From positions 1-64,000 of the forward strand of contig JACMOV010000224.1 of NCBI GenBank assembly GCA_014377845.1: 64,000 nt of DNA. Reading direction: 5' to 3'. Source of the stretch: Herminiimonas sp. (lineage in GTDB: Bacteria; Pseudomonadota; Gammaproteobacteria; Burkholderiales; Burkholderiaceae_D). A program made the position numbers and the translations under genes. Below, piece after piece: positions 1 to 9,953 of the stretch; position 1 is the first letter of the stretch; each line of letters begins with the position of its first letter. Below the pieces are notes generated by a model that searched no databases, was not told the origin of the DNA, and saw only the letters and a list, made by a program, of their open reading frames with translations.

Positions 1-2494
1 CCGATGCCGGCGACTGCGCGCAGCGCGCCCGGTACCAGGCCGCGAACGCCGCCGGCGGCAGTGGGTGGCTGAACCAGAATCCTTGCGCCTGGTGGCAACC
101 GTGCTGCTGCAGGTAGTGCAGCGTGAATGCCGATTCGATGCCTTCACCGACGACGTCGAGCCTGAGGCTGCGGCCAAGCGCGATGATGGCCTCGGTTACG
201 GTGCGGCTGACCTGATCGCCTTGGATGCGGCGCACGAAGGACTGGTCGACCTTGAGTTTGTCCAACGGCAGGCTGCCGAGACTGCTCAGGCTCGAATAAC
301 CGGTGCCGAAATCATCGAGCGCGATCCGAACGCCGAGCGATTTGATGCGTTTCAGGATCTCGACCGCGTCGTCGACGCTGTCCATGACAGTGCCTTCGTT
401 GACTTCGATCTCCACGCAGGTCGGGTCGATCCCGCTGTTGGTGACCACGGCGCTCAACATGTTGGCAAATCCGGGCAGGCGGAACTGCAGCGGCGAGACG
501 TTGATCGCCACCGTCATTTGCATCCCCTGGGTGCGCCATACCTGATGCTGACGGCAGGCCTCGGCCAGCACCCATTCGCCGAGTTCGCCGATCAGGCCGC
601 TCGATTCGGCAATCGGGATGAACACCGCCGGGCCGACCGATTCCTCGTCGTGATCGGTAAGGCGCACCAAGGCTTCGGCGCTGATCACCTTGCCGGACCG
701 GATGTCGATCACCGGCTGGTAGTGCAGGCTCAGGCTGCCCCGGCGCAGTGCGTTCTTGAGCCGTGCCTCGATCGACAGCGCTTGGTCGGCGCGGCGATCC
801 AGCTCCGATGTGTAGAACTGGTAACTGCCGCGACCCGATTGCTTTGCCTGGTACATCGCCAGGTCGGCGGTGTGGATCAATGCGCCGACATCGGTGGCGT
901 GGCCGGGGAACAGGCTGATGCCGATCGACGGTGAGATCGCCAGCTCCAGCGAGCCGATCAGAAACGGCTTGCTGACAGAGTCGATCACATGCTGTGCAAC
1001 GATCGCGGCGCGATGGCGGTCCGCCGGTGCATAGGGCAGGACGATGACGAACTCGTCGCCGCCGAGCCGGCCGACCAGGTCTTCGCGCCGCGTGCATTCA
1101 AGCAGGCGCGCGCTGACCTGCTGCAGCAGGCGATCGCCGGTTTCGTGACCGTACAGATCGTTGACCGGCTTGAAGCGGTTCAGGTCGATGAACAGCAGTG
1201 CGCCCCGACCATGGCTGCGCTGCGCCGCCGCGATCAGATGGAAGCAGTACTCGAAGACCAGCGACCGGTTCGGCAGTCCGGTCAGTGTGTCGTGCAGCGC
1301 CGCCTCGCGGATGCGCTGCTCGGCCAGCTTGCGCTCGGTGATGTCGCGTGAGGTGGCGAACATCAGCCATTCGCCCTTGACTTCCAGCACCGTCGCGGTC
1401 ACCTCGACCGGAAAGGTCGAGCCGTCCCTGCGACGCTGGGTTTCTTCATAGGGTGGAATCCTGCCTGCCTTGCTGCGGGCGAAGATGACATCGAACAGTT
1501 CCATGTAGTTCGGCGGCTCGATGTCGGCCACAGTGCGCTGCAATAGCTCATCCGCGCTGTAGCCGAGACGCTCGCAGGCCTGCTTGTTGGCATAGCGGAT
1601 GCGGCCCGTGTGGTCGAGCAGCAGGTGTACGTCGTTGGCGTTATCGCTGAAGAACTTGAACTTGCGCAGATCCTCCTCCGATTCGCGCAGCCGTTCGTCG
1701 GCAAGCTTGCGCTCGGTTATGTCCTGCAAGGTACCGCGCAGGGCGACTACTTCGCCCTTGTCGTTGCGGACGGCTTCGCATTTGGTATTGATCCAGAAAG
1801 GGTGACCGTCGGCATGCATGACGGCAAGTTCCAAGTCGTAGCCTTTGCCGGTGCGCGCGACCTCTTTCGATGCCGTGTTGACCTGCTCCCAGGATTCGAG
1901 CGGCAGCACGGTGCCGCGCAGCGCCGGAAACGGCGGCAGTTCCCGGCCGAAGATTTCGGTCACCGAAGGCGAACTGGGAATCTCGCCCGTCGTGAGGTCC
2001 CGGTACCAGGTGCCGAACCGGGCCAGGCGGTGCGCTTCGAGCAGTTCCGCTTCCTTGGCCTCGAGCGCCGCGGCGCGCTCCTGGAGTAGACCGGCGACCC
2101 GGCCGATGGCGGCGGCGACGTCGGCAGCCTCCTTGATGTACACGCGCGGGATCGGTACCGGCCCGTTGCCGCCGAGCGCGATGGCGGGCCCCGTCAAGGC
2201 GCGCACCGAGTGGGCGATCCGTTCGGCCACGTACCAGGCCAGCACCAGCCCAATGCTGAAGAGCACCAGCAGAACGATGACCAGTGCCATCAAAGGATGC
2301 ATCGAAGCAAGTTCCGACGCGTGGCGCGGCAGGCTGATCAGTTGGGCATGGCCGAAGCGTAAATCATATGCGAGCAGTGTTACGGCGCCGATCACACCCG
2401 GCAGCAGGCAGGCGAGAACCAGCCAGATCAGGAATGTCCGGACGGACCACTGGGTTGCCGGGGATGGTGGCCCGGTCATTGTGCTGTCCCGCAT
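1..2494 (-). CDS. PAS-GGDEF-EAL cyclic-di-GMP signalling protein (C-terminus off the left edge)
   Basis: Read on the minus strand, one open frame enters from the left edge and holds, in order, two N-terminal membrane segments, a HAMP-like stretch, two PAS/PAC sensor repeats, a GGDEF domain with an intact GGDEF signature (RLGGDEFVIVL) and an EAL domain with EALVRL and DDFGTGYSSL. Such proteins make and/or degrade cyclic di-GMP at the inner membrane in response to a signal bound by the PAS domains. Both catalytic signatures look intact, so either activity is possible. The last EAL residues lie beyond base 1. The start at 2494 is a choice: in-frame ATGs also occur at 2527 and 2479 and none has a strong ribosome site. 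The family is certain; ligand and net activity are not. Confidence 0.88.
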   Translation of the reverse strand, partial: MRDSTMTGPPSPATQWSVRTFLIWLVLACLLPGVIGAVTLLAYDLRFGHAQLISLPRHASELASMHPLMALVIVLLVLFSIGLVLAWYVAERIAHSVRALTGPAIALGGNGPVPIPRVYIKEAADVAAAIGRVAGLLQERAAALEAKEAELLEAHRLARFGTWYRDLTTGEIPSSPSVTEIFGRELPPFPALRGTVLPLESWEQVNTASKEVARTGKGYDLELAVMHADGHPFWINTKCEAVRNDKGEVVALRGTLQDITERKLADERLRESEEDLRKFKFFSDNANDVHLLLDHTGRIRYANKQACERLGYSADELLQRTVADIEPPNYMELFDVIFARSKAGRIPPYEETQRRRDGSTFPVEVTATVLEVKGEWLMFATSRDITERKLAEQRIREAALHDTLTGLPNRSLVFEYCFHLIAAAQRSHGRGALLFIDLNRFKPVNDLYGHETGDRLLQQVSARLLECTRREDLVGRLGGDEFVIVLPYAPADRHRAAIVAQHVIDSVSKPFLIGSLELAISPSIGISLFPGHATDVGALIHTADLAMYQAKQSGRGSYQFYTSELDRRADQALSIEARLKNALRRGSLSLHYQPVIDIRSGKVISAEALVRLTDHDEESVGPAVFIPIAESSGLIGELGEWVLAEACRQHQVWRTQGMQMTVAINVSPLQFRLPGFANMLSAVVTNSGIDPTCVEIEVNEGTVMDSVDDAVEILKRIKSLGVRIALDDFGTGYSSLSSLGSLPLDKLKVDQSFVRRIQGDQVSRTVTEAIIALGRSLRLDVVGEGIESAFTLHYLQQHGCHQAQGFWFSHPLPPAAFAAWYRARCAQSPAS

Positions 2495-2680
2495 TGCATC
2501 GGTTCGGGGAACCCCGTAGAAAAACATTCCAGTTCGACTCACTGCAGCCTGGAAAGATTCCGAATACGGTTGCGATACCTGTCAGGTCTCGGACAGTACA
2601 AGCTTGGCCGGTCGAACCTGAACTGCCGTGTTTCGTTTCGGGTGCATGCACGACATGCCAGCACGGACACGTGCCAGATT

Positions 2681-3340
2681 TTACCCGGCGTGCCGGAACG
2701 TCAGATTGATCCGGCAGGCACCCGTCAGCGGATGTTCGGCCGGCTTGAGCGGCAGGATGCCGTGATAGCGCAGCCGGGACGGGCCGCCCCAGACCACCAC
2801 GTCGCCATGAAACAGGCCGATCCGGCTGGTCTTGTCGGTTCGCGTCAATCCGCCGAACAGGAACACGGCCGGAATGCCGAGCGAGACCGAGACGATCGGC
2901 GACAGGAAATCCCGTTCGTTCTTGTCCTGATGGAGCGTCAGCCGGGTGCCCGGAACGTAGCGATTGATCAGGCAGGCGTCCGGCTGAAAGCCTGGAAAGC
3001 CGGCGCGCGCCGCCGCCGATTGCGCAAGCGCGCGGAAGATGTCGGGCATCGGCGGCCAGGGCCTGCCACTGTTGGGATCGAGTGCCCCGTAACGATAGCC
3101 GCTGCGGTCGGAGAGCCAGCCGAGCGCGCCGCAACTGGTCGTGGCCACCGACATCGCGAATCCGCCCGGCGTGATCATGTGCCGCAGCGGGGCCTGTGTT
3201 GTCACTGCAAGTACCGCCGCCATCAGCGCCGCGTCGCCGCTCACGAAGCCGCGCAGGATCACCGCGCCGTCGCCGAGCATTGCCTCATCGCCGACGCCGC
3301 CGAACAAGTCGCCGCTCAGCAGGTCCGGACTATTTCCCAT
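2681..3340 (-). CDS. alkB: AlkB-family alpha-ketoglutarate-dependent DNA repair dioxygenase
   Basis: 219 residues, the usual AlkB length. AlkB enzymes oxidatively remove methyl groups from 1-methyladenine and 3-methylcytosine in DNA and RNA, using Fe(II), 2-oxoglutarate and O2. The iron ligands are visible as H137 and D139 in LHQDKNE and H193 in RYHGI; the 2-oxoglutarate-binding arginines are R210 and R216 in CRINLTFR. It lies just downstream of ada on the same strand (43 bp apart), a fitting partner because Ada activates alkB in other bacteria. An adaptive-response operon is therefore likely. Confidence 0.95.
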   Translation of the reverse strand: MGNSPDLLSGDLFGGVGDEAMLGDGAVILRGFVSGDAALMAAVLAVTTQAPLRHMITPGGFAMSVATTSCGALGWLSDRSGYRYGALDPNSGRPWPPMPDIFRALAQSAAARAGFPGFQPDACLINRYVPGTRLTLHQDKNERDFLSPIVSVSLGIPAVFLFGGLTRTDKTSRIGLFHGDVVVWGGPSRLRYHGILPLKPAEHPLTGACRINLTFRHAG

Positions 3341-3383
3341 CGCATGCCTTGTGTCTCATGCCTTGCACCTCATGCCTTGCACC

Positions 3384-4571
3384 TCATGCCGCCGCCGCGT
3401 CGTCTGCAGTCGTGCCAGCTTCGGCATCGACCAGGGCGCGCTTGCGTTCGATGCCCCAGCGGTAGCCGGAGAGGCCGCCATCGTTGCGCACCACCCGGTG
3501 GCAGGGAATCGCCACCGCAATTGCATTTGCCGCGCAGGCTGTGGCAACCGCGCGCACCGCCGTGGGCGCGCCGATCATCCGCGCCACCTCAGTGTAGCTG
3601 ACGGTGCTGCCAGCGGGTATGCCGCGCAGCGCGCGCCATACCCGCTGCTGGAAGACCGTGCCACGGATGTCGAGCGGCAGTTCGAGACCGGTGGCGGGCG
3701 CATCCACGAAACCGACTACCGTACCCACGATGGTCTCGAATGCCGCCTCGCCGGCGATCAGTTCGCCCTTCGGAAAGCGGTCCTGCAGGTCGCGCAGCAA
3801 CGGCTCCGGTTCGTCGCCCAGCAGGATCGCGCAGACGCCGCGTTCGCTCTGCGCCACCAGGATCGCGCCGACCATGCATCGGCCGACGGCAAAGCGGATC
3901 CGGGTGCGCTCACCGCCGGCACGGTAGTCGGTTGGCGTCATGTCGAGCATGGCATCGGCCGCGGCATAGAATCGGCTGCTGGAACCGTAGCCGGCGTCGA
4001 AGATCGCCTGCGTCACCGAGGTGTCTTTCGCCAGCGCCACGCGCACCTGTTGCTGGCGCCGGGCGAGCGCGTACTGGTGCGGGGTCAGTCCGGTCGCCTG
4101 CTTGAAGATCCGGTGGAAGTGATAGGCGCTCAGGCCGACGCGCGCGGCGAGGCCGGCGCGGTCAGGTGCGGTTTCCGCCTGCTCGATGATGCGGCTGGCC
4201 TGCACCACGATCGCATGGTGGCGCTCGCGCCGGGAAGGCGCATCCGGCCGGCAGCGCTTGCAGGGCCGGAAGCCGGCTGCTTCCGCGTCATTGCAGCTGG
4301 GATGGAAATCGACGTTTTCCGGATGGGCCAGCCGCGCCGCGCAGGAGGGCCGGCAATACACGCCGGTGGTCTTGACGGAATAGAAGAAGCGGCCGTCTGC
4401 GTCGGCATTGCGCGCAACCACGTCGGTCCAGCGCGGATCGGCCAGCGTGCGTGCCGCATGCGGCTGGTTTGCCTGCAGGTGGAACACGTCGCCGACCGCA
4501 TACTGCTGTTCGGGTCCGCCGCAGGTGATCCAGAGCGCGCCTTCGAGCACCAGGGCCTTTGCCTCGATCAC
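3384..4571 (-). CDS. ada: Bifunctional Ada: methyl-DNA repair methyltransferase and transcriptional activator, with extra N-terminal segment
   Basis: 395 residues. The Ada zinc/methyl-acceptor domain carries C73, C77, C104 and C107 (YCRPSC, FRPCKRC). It is followed by an AraC-type helix-turn-helix (about 115-215) and a C-terminal O6-methylguanine methyltransferase with the PCHRV active cysteine near residue 356. Ada transfers methyl groups from DNA to its own cysteines and then activates repair genes. Compared with E. coli Ada the cysteines are shifted by 35 residues: the first about 42 residues (ALVLEGALWITCGG...YAVGDVFHLQANQPH) resemble the end of a cupin barrel. No ATG, GTG or TTG lies at the usual Ada start, so the GTG at 4571, overlapping the helicase stop codon (GTGA), is the best start. 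The gene is coupled to the upstream helicase. Confidence 0.93.
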   Translation of the reverse strand: MIEAKALVLEGALWITCGGPEQQYAVGDVFHLQANQPHAARTLADPRWTDVVARNADADGRFFYSVKTTGVYCRPSCAARLAHPENVDFHPSCNDAEAAGFRPCKRCRPDAPSRRERHHAIVVQASRIIEQAETAPDRAGLAARVGLSAYHFHRIFKQATGLTPHQYALARRQQQVRVALAKDTSVTQAIFDAGYGSSSRFYAAADAMLDMTPTDYRAGGERTRIRFAVGRCMVGAILVAQSERGVCAILLGDEPEPLLRDLQDRFPKGELIAGEAAFETIVGTVVGFVDAPATGLELPLDIRGTVFQQRVWRALRGIPAGSTVSYTEVARMIGAPTAVRAVATACAANAIAVAIPCHRVVRNDGGLSGYRWGIERKRALVDAEAGTTADDAAAA

Positions 4572-7117
4572 GCCAGTGGCGCCAGCAACCCCTGCAAATC
4601 CTCGACGCTGAATTTCTGCGCCGCGCCGTCATCGCTGCCGAGCACGCCTTCGGCCAGCGCCGCCTTGCGCGACTGCAGTTCGAGAATGCGCTCCTCGATG
4701 CTGCCTTCGACCACCAGTTTGTAGACGAACACCGTCGATGCCTGGCCGATCCGATGGGCGCGCGCCGTCGCCTGTTCCTCGACCGCCGGATTCCACCACG
4801 GGTCGATGTGGATCACGGTATCGGCCGCGGTCAGGTTCAGGCCGACGCCGCCGGCTTTCAGGCTGATCAGGAAGATCGGCGCCGCGCCACTCTGGAATTG
4901 CGCGACCACTGCACCGCGGGCCGCGGGCGGCGTGGCGCCGGTCAGACTCAGCCACGGCAGATGCATGGCGTCGAGCGCGGTTTCGAGCAGGCCCAGCATT
5001 TCGGTGAATTGCGAGAACACGAGAACGCGGCGGCCCTCGGCCACCAGCCCCGGCAGCATGTCGTGCAGCAGTTCCAGCTTGGCGCGGCCGATGCTGTCGG
5101 GCAGCGTCAGGCCCTTCAGCAGGTACGGGTCGCAGCAGACCTGGCGCAGCTTCAACAGCGCGTCCAGGATGGCGATCTGGCCGCCGGTAAAACCCTTGCG
5201 CTGCAGGACCCGGCGCACCTTGTCGTCGGCGGCCACGCGTACGCTTTCGTAAAGATCGCGCTGGGCGCCCTGCAGCTGGACCCGCTTGATGACATCGATG
5301 CGCGGCGGCAGTTCGGTGGCCACCTCATCCTTGCGGCGGCGCAGGATGAACGGGCGCACCCGCTGCGACAGCAGGCGCGCACGCAGCGTTTCGCCATTGA
5401 CTTCGATCGGGCGGCGCCAGACCCGGTTGAAGCTGCGGGCGTCGCCCAGGAACCCGGGCATCAGGAAATCGAACTGGGTCCACAACTCGCCGAGATGGTT
5501 TTCCAGCGGCGTGCCGGTGATGCACAGGCGATGGCGCGCCTGCAGCCGCCGCACCGCGCTGGCACTGCGTCCTGCCGCATTCTTGACGGTCTGCGCTTCG
5601 TCCAGGATCAGCAAATGAAACGGTTGCGCCGCCAGCACCCGCACATCGCGCCACAGCAGCGGGTAGGTGGTCAGCACCAGGTCATGTGCCGCCATTTGTG
5701 CAAACAGCGTCTCCCGCACGGGACCCTGCAACGTCAGTACGCGCAGTCCGGGCGCCATGCGGCGTGCCTCGGCCTGCCAGTTGAAGATCAGCGAGGTCGG
5801 CAGCACCACGAGCGCCGGGCAATCGAGGCGGCCCGCCTCTTTTTCGATCAGCACATGCGCCAGCGCCTGCACGGTCTTGCCGAGTCCCATGTCGTCGGCC
5901 AGGATGCCGGCCAGCCGGTGTTCGCGCAGGTACTGCAGCCAGGCCACGCCCTGCAACTGGTACGGCCGCAGCGTCACGGTGATGCCGGCCGGCGCGGCGA
6001 CTTGCTGCGGCGCGCCGGCGTCGTTGAGGCGCTGCGCCAGCGACCGCAAGCCGGCCTGCCCCTGCAACTGCCAGGCACCGTGCGCGCCGGCGCGCTGCTC
6101 TTGCGACGCCAGCAGGCTGTCGCACAGGGCATCGAAGCGGCCGGCGTCCCAGGCCGACAGCACCAGCGCCGGCGCCTTGCGCTGCGAGTCGGTCAGCAGG
6201 TCCAGCATGCCGGTCACGATCGCCTTGAGCGGCGCGGCTGGCGCATCGATCCGTTTGCCGCCGGGTGCGCGCAGGCGGATCAGGTCTTCGTCGCCGATCG
6301 CGGCGATCTTCGTCGCATCGAGCCAGCGGGCATCCCGCTGCAACAGGCCGGCCAGCATCGGCACCAGGTCGAGCCGCTCGCCCTCGATTTCCACGCCCAA
6401 GGTCAGCAACCAGGAACCTTCGCTGGTGGTCTGGTCGAGCGCAGTCAGAGACGGCGCACGGCTGTGCATGCGGGTCGCCACCGTCTTGCCGAGCACCTCG
6501 CCGGTGACCGGGCTGACGATCAGGTGCCAGCCTTCGACCGCCACGCTCTCGTGCGCAAAGCCGGGCCGCACCGCCACGGCCCAGCCTTCGGCCTGCAGCA
6601 GCGGCAGCGTATCGGCCCAGAAGTCCGCAAAAAGATCCTCCTGCAGCAGCGTCCACAATGGTCCGCGCACGACTGCGACGCTTGCCTTGGGGGCGGCTTC
6701 AGCTTCAGCTTCCGCTTCCCCTTCCGCTTCCCCTTCAGCGGCGCGCCATTGCAGGCTGCCGGCAGGCAGCGGCAGCAGACCCACGTCCCATACCCGGTCC
6801 AGTGCATCGGCCTCGGCATCGCGGTCGCGCAGCAGGATGCGATTGCCGTGCTCATCCTCAAGGAATCTGGCCGATTCGGGGCGGCGATTCAGTAATGTGG
6901 CTGGGGCCGGCATGTCGTGGCGCACGCCATTGCTGCAGACATAGGTCCAGTCGATCCATGCCACGGTCACCTGGCCGCCGCGCGGGCCGAAGGTGCCGGA
7001 CGGCCGCATCCCGAGCAAGCCATCGCCGCGGCTCAGCGTCTGCAGCGTGATGCGCGGCTGGAAACGGCCGGCGGGCAGGCTGGTGTCGGTATCGATGGCT
7101 GGCGGGCTTTCGGACAT
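4568..7117 (-). CDS. SNF2/HepA-type DEAD-box helicase-like ATPase
   Basis: 849 residues from the ATG at 7117. It has the superfamily 2 motifs of SNF2 proteins: motif I DDMGLGKTVQALAHVL, motif II DEAQ (DEAQTVKNAAGRSAS), motif III LCITGTPLENHLGELW, and C-terminal motifs V/VI (LKAGGVGLNLTAADTV, ATARAHRIGQ). The N-terminal 400 residues are an HepA/SNF2-associated region of unknown detail and contain a Glu/Ala run coded by a hexanucleotide-like repeat. These ATPases translocate on duplex DNA and remodel protein-DNA complexes. The stop overlaps the ada start, which suggests a DNA-damage role by context only. The frame stays open upstream to 7732 but would run through the divergent transporter gene, so I take 7117. 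Confidence 0.9.
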   Translation of the reverse strand: MSESPPAIDTDTSLPAGRFQPRITLQTLSRGDGLLGMRPSGTFGPRGGQVTVAWIDWTYVCSNGVRHDMPAPATLLNRRPESARFLEDEHGNRILLRDRDAEADALDRVWDVGLLPLPAGSLQWRAAEGEAEGEAEAEAEAAPKASVAVVRGPLWTLLQEDLFADFWADTLPLLQAEGWAVAVRPGFAHESVAVEGWHLIVSPVTGEVLGKTVATRMHSRAPSLTALDQTTSEGSWLLTLGVEIEGERLDLVPMLAGLLQRDARWLDATKIAAIGDEDLIRLRAPGGKRIDAPAAPLKAIVTGMLDLLTDSQRKAPALVLSAWDAGRFDALCDSLLASQEQRAGAHGAWQLQGQAGLRSLAQRLNDAGAPQQVAAPAGITVTLRPYQLQGVAWLQYLREHRLAGILADDMGLGKTVQALAHVLIEKEAGRLDCPALVVLPTSLIFNWQAEARRMAPGLRVLTLQGPVRETLFAQMAAHDLVLTTYPLLWRDVRVLAAQPFHLLILDEAQTVKNAAGRSASAVRRLQARHRLCITGTPLENHLGELWTQFDFLMPGFLGDARSFNRVWRRPIEVNGETLRARLLSQRVRPFILRRRKDEVATELPPRIDVIKRVQLQGAQRDLYESVRVAADDKVRRVLQRKGFTGGQIAILDALLKLRQVCCDPYLLKGLTLPDSIGRAKLELLHDMLPGLVAEGRRVLVFSQFTEMLGLLETALDAMHLPWLSLTGATPPAARGAVVAQFQSGAAPIFLISLKAGGVGLNLTAADTVIHIDPWWNPAVEEQATARAHRIGQASTVFVYKLVVEGSIEERILELQSRKAALAEGVLGSDDGAAQKFSVEDLQGLLAPLA
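6696..6740. repeat. Imperfect GCTTCC/GCTTCA hexamer repeat inside the helicase gene
   Basis: About seven imperfect 6-bp units (gcttca, gcttcc, ccttcc) sit in the coding sequence and give a Glu-Ala-Gly run (EGEAEGEAEAEAEA) in the protein. Unit length is a multiple of three, so slippage would change linker length without a frameshift. Confidence 0.8.
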
Positions 7118-7391
7118 GGTCGGTTCGGGTTCAGGCGACGTTTCGCTGCCGCGATAGGGTCGTGCATGGTGGGACGCGGCGCTGGAGATTGTAGTCCGCT
7201 TCACGGCAGGATTTCTTGCATGTCCGGTTTCATGTCCGATCCTCGGTCCGCTCGTATGGCCGGCGCTTTCTTCCGGCCAGTGCGCGCGGATGCGCGAGGC
7301 GATGCCGGGCGATCCGCAGTTTTCAGGCGGAACCGCAATGTAGAATCTTGCACGCCTTCGCCTTGCCAATCCTCCCAAGCCGGTCAAGAAA

Positions 7392-8564
7392 ATGTCGACA
7401 ACAAAAAATCCGATCGCGATCATCGTCACAGCCCAACTGCTGGCCACCTCGCTCTGGTTCAGCGCCAACAGCGCGGCTGCCGACCTCACGCGCCTGTGGC
7501 ACCTGAGTGCCGCCGACATCGGCTGGCTGACCAATGCGGTACAGGGCGGCTTCATTCTCGGCACGCTGACGATCGCTTTCACGGGCCTCGCCGATCGCTT
7601 TCGGGCCAGCCGGATCATCGCGACGTGCAGCGTCTCCGGCGCGTTTTTCAACGCCTTGTTCGCGCTGCTCGGTACCGATCTTGGCAGCGGCTTGGTGTTC
7701 CGCTTCCTGGTCGGGCTGTCGCTGGCGGGCATCTACCCGCTCGGCATGAAACTGATCGTCAGCTGGCGGCCTGCCACTGCCGGGCGCAGCCTTGGCCTGC
7801 TGGTGGGGATGCTGGCGCTCGGCTCGGCGCTGCCGCACGGCATCCGCGCCGCCGGTGCGGCGTTTGCCTGGCAGACGGTCATCCTGAGCTCGTCGGTGCT
7901 GGCGCTGATCGGTGCGGCGATGATTGCTTTCCTCGGCGATGGCCCGCACCTGAAGCGGTCCGGGCCGAAGGCGGCGCTTGCCGGTGGCAGCGCCCTGCGC
8001 GCATTTCGCCATCCGGACTTTCGCGCCTCGGCCTTTGGCTACTTCGGCCACATGTGGGAGCTGTATGCCTTCTGGACGCTGACCCCGATCCTGATCGCCG
8101 CCATCCTGGGCGCCGACGGTCCGGCCGCGGCACGGCCGGTCTCGGCATGGGCCTTCGCCGTGATGGGTGTCGGCGCGCTCGGCTGCATCGTGGGCGGTGT
8201 GATCAGCCAGCGCATCGGCAGCGCCCGCGTTGCCTGGTGGGCGCTGACGGCATCCGGTACGATCTGCCTGCTGTTTCCGCTGCTGCAGGACCTGGCGGCG
8301 CCGTGGAAATTACTGGTCATGCTGGCCTGGGGCATTGCGGTGGTCGCCGATTCGCCGCAGTTCTCGGCGATGTCGGTCAAGGCCTGTCCGCCCGAGCTGG
8401 TCGGCAGCGCCTTGGCGATGCAGAATTGCATTGGTTTTCTGCTGACCGCATTCGCGATCCTGCTGACCACCTCGGTCTATCCGCTGATCGGCGCGAAAGT
8501 GGCCTGGCTGCTGTTGCCCGGTCCGGTGTTCGGCTTGTGGAGCATGCGGCGCCTGGTGCGGTAG
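7392..8564 (+). CDS. MFS transporter
   Basis: 390 residues with about 12 hydrophobic segments and the MFS loop 2-3 pattern [10 protein letters not shown]. It is a major facilitator superfamily permease of the inner membrane; the overall form is like small nitrate/cyanate-type MFS proteins, but I cannot assign a substrate. The start is ATG ([10 protein letters not shown]) in a 274-bp divergent spacer shared with the SNF2 helicase. An intrinsic terminator follows within 70 bp, so it is probably a single-gene unit. Confidence 0.88.
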   Translation: MSTTKNPIAIIVTAQLLATSLWFSANSAAADLTRLWHLSAADIGWLTNAVQGGFILGTLTIAFTGLADRFRASRIIATCSVSGAFFNALFALLGTDLGSGLVFRFLVGLSLAGIYPLGMKLIVSWRPATAGRSLGLLVGMLALGSALPHGIRAAGAAFAWQTVILSSSVLALIGAAMIAFLGDGPHLKRSGPKAALAGGSALRAFRHPDFRASAFGYFGHMWELYAFWTLTPILIAAILGADGPAAARPVSAWAFAVMGVGALGCIVGGVISQRIGSARVAWWALTASGTICLLFPLLQDLAAPWKLLVMLAWGIAVVADSPQFSAMSVKACPPELVGSALAMQNCIGFLLTAFAILLTTSVYPLIGAKVAWLLLPGPVFGLWSMRRLVR

Positions 8565-8626
8565 CGACTGCGCACGCCGTCCGGTCACAGTCCGGGCCGC
8601 GCGGTCCCGGCGGTCCGTCGCCAATG

Positions 8627-8656
8627 AAAAAGCCAGCGGCGAAGGCTGGCTTGTTT
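8627..8656. terminator. Intrinsic terminator between convergent genes
   Basis: Perfect 7-bp stem AGCCAGC/GCTGGCT (8631-8637 with 8645-8651) with a 7-nt loop, preceded by AAAA and followed by a T-rich run. It can serve the MFS gene on the plus strand and the proQ-like gene on the minus strand. Confidence 0.82.
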
Positions 8657-8726
8657 GATGCAGCGGACGGTCGGTTACCGTATTGCGTTGTGGATCTGTT
8701 TCAGCGCGCTGCGTTGTCGATGTGTT

Positions 8727-9194
8727 TCAGCGTCCGCCCTTGACCGAAAATTTCGCCGCCAGTTGTTGCAGCTTGGCGGTGCGCGCCTCGGCTTCCGCCG
8801 CGATCCGGCGCTGCGCTTCCTCCGCCTTGCGCTGGGTTTCTTCGGCAACGCGGGCCGCATTGCGCTGCTCCCGTTCCTTCTTGAAGCGCTCCTTGAGCAT
8901 CTCGGTCGCGCGTGCCCGGTGTTCTTCGGCGACCTCGCCGGCCGGATTGCCGGCCAGGTCGAAGCGTGCCGTGGCGCTGGCCATCGCCTTCAGATAGCGT
9001 GACGAGTTCGTGTGCATGTTCAGGGCCACCCGCAGCGTCTTGCGGCTGATCTCGGGCATTTCGGCCAGCAGCAGCTTGTCGATGCCGATCGCCAACGGCA
9101 GGCATTGACCGAATGCGGGGAAGCGTTGCCGGAGCTCGACGAGCAGGGTGCGCGCCAGGGCCGACAGGTTGGGAACTTCGGTCTGAGTGGTCAT
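8727..9194 (-). CDS. proQ: ProQ/FinO-family RNA chaperone
   Basis: 155 residues from the ATG at 9194 (an in-frame TTG two codons earlier is less likely). The N-terminal half (LLVELRQRFPAFGQCLPLAI...) matches the ProQ/FinO domain, which binds structured small RNAs and mRNA 3' ends; the C-terminal half is a charged Arg/Glu/Ala helix (KERFKKEREQRNAARVAEE), a usual ProQ-type linker. It acts post-transcriptionally in the cytoplasm. The symbol names the family only; several short ProQ paralogues exist in betaproteobacteria. Confidence 0.85.
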   Translation of the reverse strand: MTTQTEVPNLSALARTLLVELRQRFPAFGQCLPLAIGIDKLLLAEMPEISRKTLRVALNMHTNSSRYLKAMASATARFDLAGNPAGEVAEEHRARATEMLKERFKKEREQRNAARVAEETQRKAEEAQRRIAAEAEARTAKLQQLAAKFSVKGGR

Positions 9195-9373
9195 GGGCAA
9201 GCGCGTGTTAAAAAATTCAAGACTCGGAGATTACCACTTCTTGCGACCGCGGTATTGCGAACTGCCAATAGCCTGGCTTGAACCGGTCGCCTCCTGTAGA
9301 GTCATATTGGTACTGAGATGACGGCATCTGCTGTCGCTCGCACCATCAATCTTTCAGGCAGACAGGATCGACC

Positions 9374-9706
9374 ATGGCCTTGCATCATGCAACTCCCGGC
9401 GAAATCATCGACCTCGCGCATGCTCCTGAGCGGGTGCCGGACGATCAATCCATTGCCTTGTTCAAGACGCCCGAGGTCGAGGTGATCCGGCGGGTGCTCG
9501 ACCGCGGACAGTCGGTACCGCAGCACCGGGTCGGCGGACCGATCGTGTTCCAGTGCCTTGCCGGCGCAGTGCGACTCGTGCTGACCCACGCCCAGCCCGT
9601 ACTGGCGGCGGGACAACTTCTCTACATCGCGCCCGGCGAGCCCTATGCGCTGGAGGCGCAGGATGACAGCGTGCTGCTGATGACGATCGTGCGCCGGTCG
9701 GAGTGA
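9374..9706 (+). CDS. Small cupin-domain protein
   Basis: 110 residues folding as a single cupin barrel by pattern (VPQHRVGGPIVFQCLAGAVRLVL... LAAGQLLYIAPGEPYAL). It keeps only part of the usual metal-binding His/Glu set (H in PQHR), so metal binding is doubtful. Similar stand-alone cupins serve as sensors or small metabolic enzymes; no function can be given from sequence. It stands alone between the divergently placed proQ-like gene and the lipoprotein pair. Confidence 0.75.
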   Translation: MALHHATPGEIIDLAHAPERVPDDQSIALFKTPEVEVIRRVLDRGQSVPQHRVGGPIVFQCLAGAVRLVLTHAQPVLAAGQLLYIAPGEPYALEAQDDSVLLMTIVRRSE

Positions 9707-9953
9707 CGCCGGGCCGGGATCGCGACGATCCCATCATGTGACGGAAGGGTGCGGCATCCGTTCGGAATGTACCGCGATTTTGCGTCGACGTGAGGTCCTT
9801 CACGCCTGCCTTCATGGCATCGACGCACTCCTGGCCTGTCGGGCGTGAATGCATTGCGAATCGCCTTGGCCGGACGTTCCCGGCAGAAATGACAGTGCAA
9901 ACACATCCTGCTGTCGTTATCATTACGCCTGATTTGATTTTTGGAGCATCCCG

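Noticed and set aside
4559..6895. Long plus-strand open frame opposite the SNF2 helicase
   Set aside because: Low-complexity composition (Gln/Arg/His) without motifs; shadow of the helicase gene.
7118..7732. N-terminal extension of the SNF2 helicase frame by 205 codons
   Set aside because: It overlaps the start of the well-supported MFS gene on the other strand and has no similarity to helicases; the ATG at 7117 gives a normal protein.
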